The notes below the pieces were generated by a model that saw only the letters and a program-made list of their open reading frames with translations, had not been told where the DNA came from and did no database searches. The translations under genes and the position numbers were made by a program. This document shows positions 1 through 8,500 of a stretch of DNA of 11,489 nucleotides, piece by piece. This DNA comes from Kiritimatiellia bacterium. GTDB taxonomy: Bacteria; Verrucomicrobiota; Kiritimatiellia; RFP12; UBA1067. The stretch's first letter is position 1. The number at the start of each line of letters is the position of its first letter. Where the stretch lies: the NCBI GenBank assembly GCA_017508315.1, contig JAFVZE010000214.1, forward strand, positions 1-11,489. Reading direction: 5' to 3'.

Positions 1-1
1 T

Positions 2-1123
2 GCCGCGCAGCACTATTCTCGCGGGCAGGTAAATCTGCTTTCCGGCGGTGTCTTGCGCGCCAACGGCATATACAAGAAACTCAACGCACAGGTCAACACC
101 GTCTCCGGGAAAGCGGTGAATGAGAATATGGTCGGCAATGTCGCCGATGTTGCTTTCGACGGTGGCATCATGCAGTTGACTTGCCGGAATAAAAACGCCG
201 ACCAGAAGATATTCCGCAACTTTACCGGCGAAAACGACCATGTCCGGGTCTTTGGCGGCGGAGCGGCCATCGACACCAACGGCAAGAACTGGACGCTCGG
301 CGCGCCGCTCGAGGCTCCGGAGGGTAACGGTGTCGAGTCCATCGTGCTTCCCGACGGCATCGTCAACGCCGAACCTTGGGAGTTTACGGCCGCGCCTACG
401 GTTGAGATCGTCGATCCGACCGGCGTCGGCACGGGGGCTACCGCGGTTGCGGTTTTTGATACGGAGAACGGCAAGGTGACCGGAATCAAGATCACCAACC
501 GCGGCAACAACTACGCTTCGGCTTTGGCCACCATCAGCCGCGGCGGACACACGAACTCCTGGACGGTCGCCGCGACGGTGTCGCCGAACGTTTCCGGCGG
601 CTTCGAGAAGCGCGGAGCCGGTACGCTCATCGTGGACCAGGTCTGTACATATACCGGCAACACCAAGGTTGCGGGCGGCACGCTCAAGCTTGGCGTGGAC
701 GGAGCTATCAATGCTTCCTCGGGCATTGTGCTTGCCGGCGGTACGCTCGATGCCGCAAACGATGCTTCGTTCAACGTTCCATTTGTCGGCGGAGCAGGAA
801 CGATTGTCGGCATCGAAGAGCTCAATATGGCGGCAAATACCGCCTTCGATGCTGCGCAGATGCTCGAGCGCGAAGTGATGGCTTTTGCCGGCGAGGTGAA
901 ATTCCCTGCCGGTGCGACGCTTGATATCGCCAATCTCGCGGTTCTCGAGTCGATGAAGCGGACGAGATTCTGCCTCATTTCGGCGGAAGGCGGCATTTCG
1001 GGCGCGCTGCCTTCGCTTTCTTCCGCGCTCATCCAGAGCGGCTGGTGGCTTGAGCTCTCCATCGACGGCAAGCGTCTCTATGCGCGTCGTCCGTTCAAGG
1101 GCGTACATATCATCTGCCGGTAA
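2..1123 (+). CDS. Autotransporter-associated beta-strand repeat (PATR) protein, 3' part
   Basis: This is the C-terminal 373 residues of a secreted or surface beta-helical protein. The frame is open from base 2 with no stop, so the true start lies upstream; the TTG at 53 is internal. Near nt 392-540 is a unit with APTVEIVDPTG, GTGATA and ITNRGNNY, matching the 'P-T-v-x-i ... G-T-G-A-T-A ... v-t-n-x-G-x-x-Y' repeat common in autotransporter passengers. Near nt 599-760 is a clear passenger-associated transport repeat (KRGAGTLIV, YTGNTKVAGGTLKLG, then VLAGGTLD). The rest is Gly, Ala and Thr rich, as expected for parallel beta-helix. No C-terminal beta-barrel is present: the protein ends soon after WWLELSIDGKRLYARR with a short basic/hydrophobic tail, GVHIICR. 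Family placement is firm; role (surface adhesion, glycan binding) and export route are inferred. It ends 24 bases before the permease gene, suggesting co-transcription. Confidence 0.85.
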   Translation, partial: AAQHYSRGQVNLLSGGVLRANGIYKKLNAQVNTVSGKAVNENMVGNVADVAFDGGIMQLTCRNKNADQKIFRNFTGENDHVRVFGGGAAIDTNGKNWTLGAPLEAPEGNGVESIVLPDGIVNAEPWEFTAAPTVEIVDPTGVGTGATAVAVFDTENGKVTGIKITNRGNNYASALATISRGGHTNSWTVAATVSPNVSGGFEKRGAGTLIVDQVCTYTGNTKVAGGTLKLGVDGAINASSGIVLAGGTLDAANDASFNVPFVGGAGTIVGIEELNMAANTAFDAAQMLEREVMAFAGEVKFPAGATLDIANLAVLESMKRTRFCLISAEGGISGALPSLSSALIQSGWWLELSIDGKRLYARRPFKGVHIICR

Positions 1124-1147
1124 AAGCGCAAGGGAAAACTCCGGATT

Positions 1148-2419
1148 ATGAAGAATGAGGGTTTAAGCGGCGGAAGCTACAAATGGTGGCTTTTGGCGTT
1201 TCTGTTCGTTACCTTTTTCCTTGAGCAGGCATCGCGCCAGATATACAACGCCGCGCTTCCGCAGATCAAAATCGACTTTGCGTCGTTTGGGGTCACCAAT
1301 ACCCAGCTTGGCGTGGTGGGCAGTGTATTCGGAGCCGTGTTCGGGCTTGCTCTTGTCGGCTCCGGAATCGCAGCCGACTTCATCGGCCGCAAGCGTACGC
1401 TGGTGGCGGGTACGATCCTTTTTTCCGTCGGCGTCTTCGTCAGCGGCTTTGCGCACGGACTTTTTCTGATGGTGGCGTTTTACGGAGTAATCAATGCGCT
1501 GGGGCAGTGTTGCATAGCTCCCCCGAGTTATTCGCTCATCTCCCAGTATCACGACAACACTACACGCTCGACGGCGATGAGCATTTTCCAGAGTGCGGTG
1601 TACGCCGGGGTCATCATTTCCAGTACGGTAGCCGGCAAACTTTCGTCGATGGGCGAAGGCGGCTGGCGCAATGCGTTCTGGGTTTTCGGCGGCATCGGAA
1701 TCGTCTGGGCGGCGGTGATGCAGATATTCATGCGCGATACGCCGCAGATTTCCGCCGTCAAGGATGGCGCCGAGACGGAAGCCACCATCAAGGACGGCAT
1801 ACTTGAGCTTGTAAGAAAGCCTACCGCGATTCTGATTGCGCTGGCATTCGGAATGTTCATCTACGGCAGCTTCGGCATCCGCAACTGGATGACGCTGTTC
1901 ATGAAGGAGGAGTTCGCCGACAAGGGGCTTACGGCCGTTTCGTTCCATTCGGTTTTCTGGATGTTCCTCGGAGCGCTGCTCGGATGTCTTGCCACGGCGA
2001 GGCTCATCGACAGGTTCGGACGCGGGCGTCCCCGCATCCGCCTCGACGTTTCGGTTGTCGGCTTTCTGCTGATGGTTCTGCCGATAGTGTGGGTTGGCTC
2101 TTCACGCAGTTTTGCCGAGTGCTGCGCGGCGCTGTTCATTCTCGGGCTTGCGATCGGAGTGTATGAGGCTGCACATTATCCGGCGATGTTCGATTGCATC
2201 GCGCCTCGTTACCGCAGTGTGACCACGGGTCTCACCGGTTGCATGGCGTTTGTCATCGGTTCGGTTTCGCCCGTCATTGTCGGATGGATGAGCGAGCATC
2301 TGTCTATGCGCGCGGGGATCATGTCGCTGGGCGCGTTTTTCTTCGCCGGGGCGCTTATTCTTGTGCCGGCACAGATATGGTTCTTCAAAAGGGATTGGGT
2401 GGGCAATGAGAAGGCTTAA
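1148..2419 (+). CDS. MFS transporter, probable sugar or sugar-acid permease
   Basis: A 423-residue inner-membrane permease, the normal size for a 12-helix major facilitator. Hydrophobic segments run through the whole length (for example about 13-30, 55-72, 86-110, 177-195, 226-245, 268-285, 300-316, 325-342 and 393-412). The motif A loop between helices 2 and 3 is intact as GIAADFIGRKR (about residues 73-83), and the degenerate second copy after helix 8 is RLIDRFGRGR (about 285-294). A charged cytoplasmic loop (about 196-222) separates the two halves. ATG 1148 is preceded by a weak AAGGGA at 1130-1135 with a long 12-base spacing. The next gene starts inside its last codons, so the two are probably translationally coupled. 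The neighbouring glycan enzymes and sugar-type oxidoreductases suggest a monosaccharide, uronate or oligosaccharide substrate, but the sequence alone does not fix it. Confidence 0.9.
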   Translation: MKNEGLSGGSYKWWLLAFLFVTFFLEQASRQIYNAALPQIKIDFASFGVTNTQLGVVGSVFGAVFGLALVGSGIAADFIGRKRTLVAGTILFSVGVFVSGFAHGLFLMVAFYGVINALGQCCIAPPSYSLISQYHDNTTRSTAMSIFQSAVYAGVIISSTVAGKLSSMGEGGWRNAFWVFGGIGIVWAAVMQIFMRDTPQISAVKDGAETEATIKDGILELVRKPTAILIALAFGMFIYGSFGIRNWMTLFMKEEFADKGLTAVSFHSVFWMFLGALLGCLATARLIDRFGRGRPRIRLDVSVVGFLLMVLPIVWVGSSRSFAECCAALFILGLAIGVYEAAHYPAMFDCIAPRYRSVTTGLTGCMAFVIGSVSPVIVGWMSEHLSMRAGIMSLGAFFFAGALILVPAQIWFFKRDWVGNEKA

Positions 2420-3419
2420 GGTTCTATTCTGGGGGCTCACTCACGAGCATGCCTGCGGCAAGCTTTGCACGCTTGGCAATATGGCTGAGATTTTCGAGGT
2501 CGTCGGCGTGGTTGACGATCGTGAGAGCGCGACCAGGCCGAATTTTGCCGACCATCCGGCTTCTCCCGGAGAGTTTCCGGTTTTGACGGCCGAAGAGGCG
2601 CTGGCTCTGGAAGATATCGATGTCGTTTTCATCGAAACCACGAATGCCGATCTCATGAAGACCGCCGCCGTCTTTGTCGACAAGGGGGTTCCCTTGCACT
2701 GCGACAAACCGTGCGGAGAGGATATGAAGACTTATCGCCTGCTTGTGGAGAAATGCCGCTCGAAAAACCTTCCGTTCCAGATTGGGTATATGTACCGCGG
2801 CAATCCGGCGCTGAAGTTCGCCCGTAACGCCGTGCGCAGCGGTTGGCTTGGCGAAGTCTCCTTCGTGGAGGCCGACATGAACCATGATTATCAGCTTGAA
2901 GGATATTCGCAATACATATCTTCGTTCAAGGGCGGTATTCTTTACAATCTCGGTTGCCATCTTGTCGATATGGTTCTTTCGTTCGTCAAGGGGAAGCTCG
3001 TTTCGGCGGTACCTTTAATCGGTGATGCGCCGGGTGATCCTCCGGGGAGCCGGACGCGCGGCACCGCGCTTCTCGCGTTCGAAGGCGGGGCGCAGGCGCT
3101 GGTGCGCACTTCGTCGCACATGCCCGGCGGAATCGACGGCCGGCGCCTTCGTATCGACGGCACCAACGGGACGCTTGAAATCTGCCCGATAGAGCGTTTT
3201 GACGGCGAGAGCCTGAAGCTGGAGTTGACGCTCAAGAATCCGGCCGGCGGCTATGCTTCCGGGCGTCATATTCTCGATTTCGGAGTGTTGTGCGACCGCT
3301 TTCGCGATCAGCTTGAGGATCTTGCGCTCATCGTCCGCGGTGATAAAGCCAACGACCAGGATTACGACCACGATCTTCTCGTGCACGAGACGACGCTCAA
3401 AGCGTGCGGTGTTATCTGA
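2406..3419 (+). CDS. Gfo/Idh/MocA family oxidoreductase
   Basis: A 337-residue cytoplasmic NAD(P)-dependent dehydrogenase. The chosen start is ATG 2406, where the Rossmann strand KVLFWG follows at once; an upstream in-frame start at 2361 would add an unrelated 15-residue extension lying within the permease gene. The gene overlaps the permease by 14 bases. N-terminal Rossmann fold: about residues 1-122. The family lysine motif is DKP (100-102) instead of the usual EKP. The C-terminal alpha/beta domain has GYMYRGNPALKF (127-138), SGWLGEV (145-151) and GGILYNLGCHLVDM (176-189); H185 and D188 sit at the usual catalytic His/Asp positions. Oddly, the dinucleotide loop reads GLTHEHACG rather than GxGxxG. 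Family members oxidise sugars, inositols or sugar acids, or reduce keto sugars; substrate unknown. Placed next to a permease and two MDR enzymes, it probably acts on the imported sugar. Confidence 0.9.
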   Translation: MRRLKVLFWGLTHEHACGKLCTLGNMAEIFEVVGVVDDRESATRPNFADHPASPGEFPVLTAEEALALEDIDVVFIETTNADLMKTAAVFVDKGVPLHCDKPCGEDMKTYRLLVEKCRSKNLPFQIGYMYRGNPALKFARNAVRSGWLGEVSFVEADMNHDYQLEGYSQYISSFKGGILYNLGCHLVDMVLSFVKGKLVSAVPLIGDAPGDPPGSRTRGTALLAFEGGAQALVRTSSHMPGGIDGRRLRIDGTNGTLEICPIERFDGESLKLELTLKNPAGGYASGRHILDFGVLCDRFRDQLEDLALIVRGDKANDQDYDHDLLVHETTLKACGVI

Positions 3420-3424
3420 GGGGA

Positions 3425-3430
3425 AAGGGG
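3425..3430 (+). promoter_or_regulatory. Shine-Dalgarno site fixing the MDR start
   Basis: AAGGGG lies nine bases before ATG 3440. It supports that start over an upstream in-frame ATG at 3404, which lies inside the end of the Gfo/Idh gene and would add a 12-residue extension outside the family's normal N-terminus. Confidence 0.6.
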
Positions 3431-3439
3431 ATTTTTAAT

Positions 3440-4501
3440 ATGACCGGCAAAGCAATAGTTTTTACCAAAAAGGATACCGCCGAGCTTTTGGAGGTGCCGT
3501 TTTCCGCACCCGGACGCGGCGAGGTGCTCGTGCGGCTCGTACGTTCCACGATTTCGAGCGGGACCGAACGCGCCAATTTGACGGGAGTGCCAGACAACAG
3601 TATCGGCATCTACGCCAACCATCCGGAAGGTCAGGTTACATGGCCGCGGTGCGGCGGCTACAGTTCATCGGGGGTCGTTGAGTCGGTCGGCGAGGGCGTT
3701 GTTTCGGTCAAGCCAGGCGATCGGGTGGCGTTGAGCTGGTCGGTGCACCGGCAGTATGTCTGCATTGCCGAAAATCTGGTTTATCCGATACCTGCGGACG
3801 TTTCCTTTGAACACGCCGCCATGACGCATATTTCGACTTTCCCGATGGCGGCAATCCGCAAGTGCAGGCTTGAAATCGGCGAGTCGGCGCTTGTTATGGG
3901 GCAGGGAGTGTTAGGGCAACTTGCGGTAATGCTTCTGAAATCTTCAGGAGCAGTTCCCGTTATTGCATCAGATCCGGTTGCGCAGAAGCGTTCGAGGGCG
4001 ATTGAGCTTGGAGCGGATTACGCTTTCGATCCGTTTGCGGCGGATTTCGCCGCTAAAGTAAAGTCGGTGACCGGTTACGGACATAAGGTGCAGGAGGGGC
4101 GCGTGCAGGCTTGTGGAGCGAATGTCGTCATTGAGGTTACAGGAGTCGGATCCGCCCTCGATACGGCCCTTGATGCCATTGCGCCATTCGGCCGGCTTTC
4201 GCTTTTGGGCTGTACGCGCAATTCGGATTTTTCCATCAACTACTACCGCAAAGTGCATGGACGGGGAATCACGCTTGTGGGAGCGCATACCAACGCAAGA
4301 CCCGACCATGAATCGTCGAGTGGCTGGTGGACGACGCGCGATGACGCTTTGGCGTTTCTGCGGCTTTTGGAGTATGGGCGCATTTCGCTGGATGGTTTCA
4401 TCGATGAAGTCCATGCTCCGGCCGAATGCGCCGAGGTTTATACGCGTCTTGCAAAAGATGCGTCATTTCCCGTAGTGCAGTTCGACTGGGATCGGCTGTA
4501 A
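3440..4501 (+). CDS. Zinc-less medium-chain dehydrogenase/reductase (bacteriochlorophyllide-dehydrogenase-like MDR)
   Basis: A 353-residue cytoplasmic MDR oxidoreductase. The GroES-like N-terminal domain carries STISSGTERANL (37-48), the hallmark of the MDR subgroup that includes BchC-like proteins and the MDR half of some bi-domain Gfo/Idh fusions. In zinc alcohol dehydrogenases a Cys ligand would lie near SSG and a GHE motif near residues 73-79; here these read SSGTE and GYSSSG, so the catalytic zinc site appears absent. KPGDRVAL (91-98) is the usual strand after the active site. The Rossmann domain has ALVMGQGVLGQLA (150-162; GxGxxG intact) and then an acidic strand end, ASDP (176-179), which would favour NAD(H). 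The C-terminus ends in the subgroup's VVQFDWDRL-type tail. It lies 20 bases after the Gfo/Idh gene. Pairing of these two families is common and suggests consecutive redox steps on one sugar. The exact reaction is unknown. Confidence 0.85.
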   Translation: MTGKAIVFTKKDTAELLEVPFSAPGRGEVLVRLVRSTISSGTERANLTGVPDNSIGIYANHPEGQVTWPRCGGYSSSGVVESVGEGVVSVKPGDRVALSWSVHRQYVCIAENLVYPIPADVSFEHAAMTHISTFPMAAIRKCRLEIGESALVMGQGVLGQLAVMLLKSSGAVPVIASDPVAQKRSRAIELGADYAFDPFAADFAAKVKSVTGYGHKVQEGRVQACGANVVIEVTGVGSALDTALDAIAPFGRLSLLGCTRNSDFSINYYRKVHGRGITLVGAHTNARPDHESSSGWWTTRDDALAFLRLLEYGRISLDGFIDEVHAPAECAEVYTRLAKDASFPVVQFDWDRL

Positions 4502-4517
4502 GGATTGAAAAGCAAGA

Positions 4518-4524
4518 AAGGTGG
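4518..4524 (+). promoter_or_regulatory. Shine-Dalgarno site fixing the PIG3-type gene start
   Basis: AAGGTGG sits four bases before ATG 4529 and supports that start over the in-frame TTG at 4505, which has no ribosome-binding site of its own and would add eight charged residues before the normal family start MKAMCI. Confidence 0.6.
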
Positions 4525-4528
4525 GCTT

Positions 4529-5491
4529 ATGAAAGCGATGTGCATTGACGAAAACAGGAATTTCGTCTGGCGAGACGTCGGCGCTTGCGAGTGCCATGAT
4601 GAGTTTGATGTTAAGCTGAAGGTTGAGGCGTGCGCAATCAACCGGGCTGATCTCATGCAACGCGCCGGTATCTATGCTCCGCCCGAGGGGTGGCCGCTGT
4701 GGCCGGGACTTGAGTGTGCGGGGGAAGTTCTGGAGGCTCCGGCTGGAGGAAGATTCAAGCCTGGAGACAAGGTGTGCGCTTTGCTTGGCGGCGGCGGATA
4801 TGCAGAAGAGGTCGTCGTTCCCGAAGGGATGTGCATCCCCGTGCCGAAAGGATTCGAGATTTGGGAGGCGGCTGGAATACCGGAGGTTTACGCCACTGCC
4901 TACTTGAACCTCAAGCTTGTTGGGGAAATCAAGAAGGGCGAGACGTTCTTCATCAACGGCGGAGAGGGCGGACTTGGCGTAGCCTGCATTCAGCTTGCAA
5001 AGCATGTATTCGGCACCAAGGTAATAGCGCAGGTCGCCAGCGACGAGAACGGTGAGTTCTGCCGCAAGATCGGAGCGGATATCGTCGTCAACCGTTTTAA
5101 GGACGATTTGGTGGAAGTGCTCAATGCAAATCCGGTCGACGTGGCCGTAGATCCCGTCGGCGGGCCGCTTATGGGCAAGTGTATCGCCGGCATGAATATG
5201 CTCGGGCGTTGGATTTCACTCGCTTCGATGGCGGGTCCGGAGACGACGATTGACGTTAATCTGCTCTGGCGCAAGAATCTTCGCATTATCGGCTCGACTC
5301 TGCGCCGCCGCTCGCCCGAGGAGAAGACGCAGATTCTCCAAGGGCTTGTTGATGAGGTATGGCCTGCATTCGAAGCGCGAAAATTCGCGCCGTTCATCCA
5401 CAAGGTAATGCCCATTGCCGAAGTAACCGAAGCCCAAGCGATTCTCGAGCGTGGAGAAAACCGCGGCAAGGTGGTGCTGCTCTTGCACTGA
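4529..5491 (+). CDS. NAD(P)H:quinone oxidoreductase-like MDR (PIG3/TP53I3 type)
   Basis: A 320-residue zinc-independent MDR enzyme, full length for the family. The signature of the quinone reductase/PIG3 branch is clear: INRADLMQRAGIYAPPEG (about 37-54) followed by WPGLECAGEV (58-67), and FKPGDKVCALLGGGGYAE (76-93). The dinucleotide site is FFINGGEGGLGVACIQLAK (140-158), with the Glu and extra Gly in place of the usual GGASGVG. The C-terminal part has ISLASMAG and NLRIIGSTLRRRSPEEK, typical of the family, and the end RGENRGKVVLLL matches the usual GKIVL tail. Members reduce quinones or alpha,beta-unsaturated carbonyls using NADPH. In this operon it may reduce an enone-type intermediate formed from a keto sugar, or simply recycle or detoxify reactive carbonyls; both are inference. 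It follows the previous gene by 27 bases. Confidence 0.87.
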   Translation: MKAMCIDENRNFVWRDVGACECHDEFDVKLKVEACAINRADLMQRAGIYAPPEGWPLWPGLECAGEVLEAPAGGRFKPGDKVCALLGGGGYAEEVVVPEGMCIPVPKGFEIWEAAGIPEVYATAYLNLKLVGEIKKGETFFINGGEGGLGVACIQLAKHVFGTKVIAQVASDENGEFCRKIGADIVVNRFKDDLVEVLNANPVDVAVDPVGGPLMGKCIAGMNMLGRWISLASMAGPETTIDVNLLWRKNLRIIGSTLRRRSPEEKTQILQGLVDEVWPAFEARKFAPFIHKVMPIAEVTEAQAILERGENRGKVVLLLH

Positions 5492-5496
5492 AGGAG
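5491..5496 (+). promoter_or_regulatory. Shine-Dalgarno site of the exported fusion protein
   Basis: AAGGAG starts on the last base of the preceding stop codon and is five bases from ATG 5502. It confirms the start that yields a signal peptide rather than the upstream TTG at 5451, and implies tight coupling to the gene before it. Confidence 0.65.
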
Positions 5497-5501
5497 ATCT
5501 G

Positions 5502-8500
5502 ATGAAGAAGTCGCTTTTGTTTGCGCTGGCGCTGTGCGTATCGGCTGCGGGCGCGAAAGATATCGGAGGCATCGCGAATCCCGGCTTCGAGAACGGGCGC
5601 GAGATGTGGATATTCGAAACCGGGAATCTGCGTGTCGTCGATGATGTGTCGCGCACGGGAAAGCGTTCGGCCTTTATCGAAGTTAAGAACGCGATGACGG
5701 ACGGGCTGTACATAAAACGCCACGTCCCAATAACCGGCGGCGGCAGCTACAAGGCGGAGTGCTATGTAAAGACCGAGGATGTACGCAAGGACGCGTGCAG
5801 GCAGGGGTCGGTCGGAGCCGGGCTTATCGTCGAATGGCTGGATGCGAACAAGAAGTGGATCGGGACGGGCGAATATGCGTGCGGCCTTTGGGGAACAGCC
5901 GACTGGCGCAAAGTGGAATGCAAACGTCTTCGTGCGCCGATTCAGGCCCGTTACGCATTCGTCTTTCTCGCGCTTCGCGGCGCAGGCAAAGCATGGTTCG
6001 ACGATGTCGCGCTCAGCCGTGCGGATTCCGCCGTTGAGATGATCTCCCCCGCCGATGGCAGCGAACTTGAATGCAATACGCCGCTTTTTGCATGGAAGGA
6101 GAGTGCCGGGGCAAGGTCGTATTCGATCGTCGTTTCCCGCACTAAGGATTTTTCGCGCGAGGTGCGCACTTATCCAGCCGGAGGTCTGATGTCGTATCGT
6201 CTGCTCGACAGACTTGCGCCCGGAACCTGGTACTGGAAGGCGATAGCGCCAGGACGCGAAGATGCCGCACCCTGGAGGTTTGTGCAGCTTGCGGACCAGG
6301 AGCGCGATACGCTTCCGCCTGAGGTGATGACGGTCGGTGCGCGTGTCCATTCGCCGTCCGAAAAATTCGAAGTGACCGTCCGCGACGATTCCTTCGACGG
6401 CGTTAAAGCCGTCTTTGAGGGGCAGTGCGCCGTTCCCGGCAGGGACGCAGGCGCGGGACTTCGGAAATTCGTTTTTGCGCCGCCAGCGGACGGCTGGGCG
6501 AAGGGGCTTACCGTCGGCGAGATGGTTACGCGGGACAAACATGGCAATTCGGCAAAACGGAAGTTCTATCTCCTTAATGCTCCGCGTCCCGGGAATTACG
6601 TGCAGCTCGATCGCGAGGGGTTCTACACCGTTGCGGGTAAACGGTTCTTTCCGCTTTCGATCTATGAGGTCGTGCCGCAGTACTTGAAGGAAGTCCGCGC
6701 GGCAGGATTTGACAATGTCCATCTTTATCGTTGGGAGGGAGCGGCGTCTGACAGCGAATGCAGGAAGTATCTTGACGAGTGTTTCGCCGCGGACGGGCTT
6801 CGTGCCTTTGTCGGATTCAACCGTGGGCGCAGCGGAAACGGCCTCATGCAGGGCAACTACGATATGGTCGCCGCACGTGTAGGTGCGCTTGCCGACCACC
6901 AGGGACTTTTCTGCTGGTATCTTTATGACGAGCCGGAACTTTTAGATCAGTTTATTTCGCCGGCGCGGCTTATGTCGTACAAGGAGCTCATCAACGCGCT
7001 CGATCCTTACCATCCGGTGGTGATGTCGACTTGGAACAATGCGATGGTGGGCATCAGAGATTATCGTCCGGCGTGGGATGTGCATTGGACGCAGGCCTAC
7101 GGCAATCCCGACGGGATGCTCAAGATTATCGAGTCGCAGCGAGAGCACCTCGGCGAAAAGTCGCCGATGACGCTGATCCTTGCCTGCAACGACAGCGCCC
7201 TCGCCGAGATCCGCCGCCGCGGCGAAACGCCCGATCCCGACAAGTTCGCCAGAGATTACGATCTTTTCCGCGCTTGCGCGTATCTTGGGATTGCCATGGA
7301 CTTTAACGGCCTCAGCTGGTGGTGGTACGGCAAAGACCGCAAGGATTTCTATTCGGCGGCGCAGTCGCCGAAAGCGTGGCGCGACTTTACGAAGGTGATC
7401 GCCGAGATAAAGGCGCTGCGTCCACTCATTTCAAGTAATGGCAAGGTTGCAACCGGCAAGGCGATGGTTGGCGAATCTGCCATTCTCTGGTGGACAAAGG
7501 TGTACCGTGCCAAGCGCTATCTCATCGCGGTAAGTGCCTCGGAAAAGCCGGTCGATGCGGTCTTCTCCGTTCCCGGCTTCGGCAGACTTCGCAAGTCGTT
7601 CGGACGCTACGGGGTCTGGTGCCATTCAATCGAATGCAAGGATCGCGAAGTTCGCTATCTCTCGAATGCCGGTGACGATTCAAATGACGGCATGACACCC
7701 GAAAGCGCCTGGCGCACGATCGGTAAGCTCAATCGCGATCTTCCGGCGGGAGCGACGGCGCGTTTGCGCGCGGGCGATGTCTTTTACGGCACGGTGGAGG
7801 TAATGGGAGGAGTCGACAAAGATTTCCGCACTTTTATAACCTCCTTCGGCGACGGCCCGAAACCGGTTATTGCCGGCACCAAGAACCTGCGCTGCGATCC
7901 TGCGATATGGAAGACTAATGCCGAACGATACAATTACTGGTTCACCGATCTGGCCGATCGTTCCAATTTTTCGGGGATCGACAGCGATGATGCAAATCCG
8001 GGTTTTCTGATTGTGGACGGCGAGATCAAAGCGTGGAGGCATTTCTGCCGCCATGACATAAACAGGCAGTGGGATTTTGCCGGCGAGGACGGGAAGCTGT
8101 ACGTCTACAGTACCAACAATCCGGCATTGCTCGCGAAGGACTTGAAAGTCGCCGTCAATTCTCACGGCATGCTTCTTGATTCCCACACTTTCGTAAGCAA
8201 TGTGACTTTCCGCTCGCTCGGCGGACACGGCATCTGCGCCGGTTGGGAGAAGACGGCGAAAACGGATATCCACATCCGCGACTGCCGTTTCGAGAATATT
8301 GGAGGCTCGGAACTTTTGAGCTTCAAAGGAATGCGCGTGCGCTACGGCAACGGTGTCGAGTTCGGATCGAACTGTTTCGATTGCACGGTGGAGGGATGTT
8401 TTTTTACCGGCATCTACGATGTTGCTTTCACGATGCAGGGTGTGCCGAGCGTCACCGGCTGGAACGACATCCACATGCGCAGCTGCCATATCGAGAACTC

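Noticed and set aside
53..55. TTG as start of the first gene
   Set aside because: The same frame continues open upstream to base 2 with similar Gly-rich sequence, and no ribosome-binding site precedes the TTG. The gene is truncated by the window edge.
1124..1147. Possible terminator or promoter between the PATR and permease genes
   Set aside because: Only 24 bases, with no stem-loop plus T-run and no convincing -35/-10 pair; it more likely just holds a ribosome-binding site.
1163..1948. Antisense open frame of 261 codons under the permease gene
   Set aside because: The + strand frame encodes an evident membrane transporter; the antisense product is charged and lacks any family signature.
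5394..6899. Long antisense open frame of 501 codons under the fusion-protein gene
   Set aside because: It lies wholly against a strong coding frame with signal peptide and recognisable domains. Its translation is rich in Arg, His and Pro with no recognisable motif, as expected for a mirror frame in GC-rich DNA.
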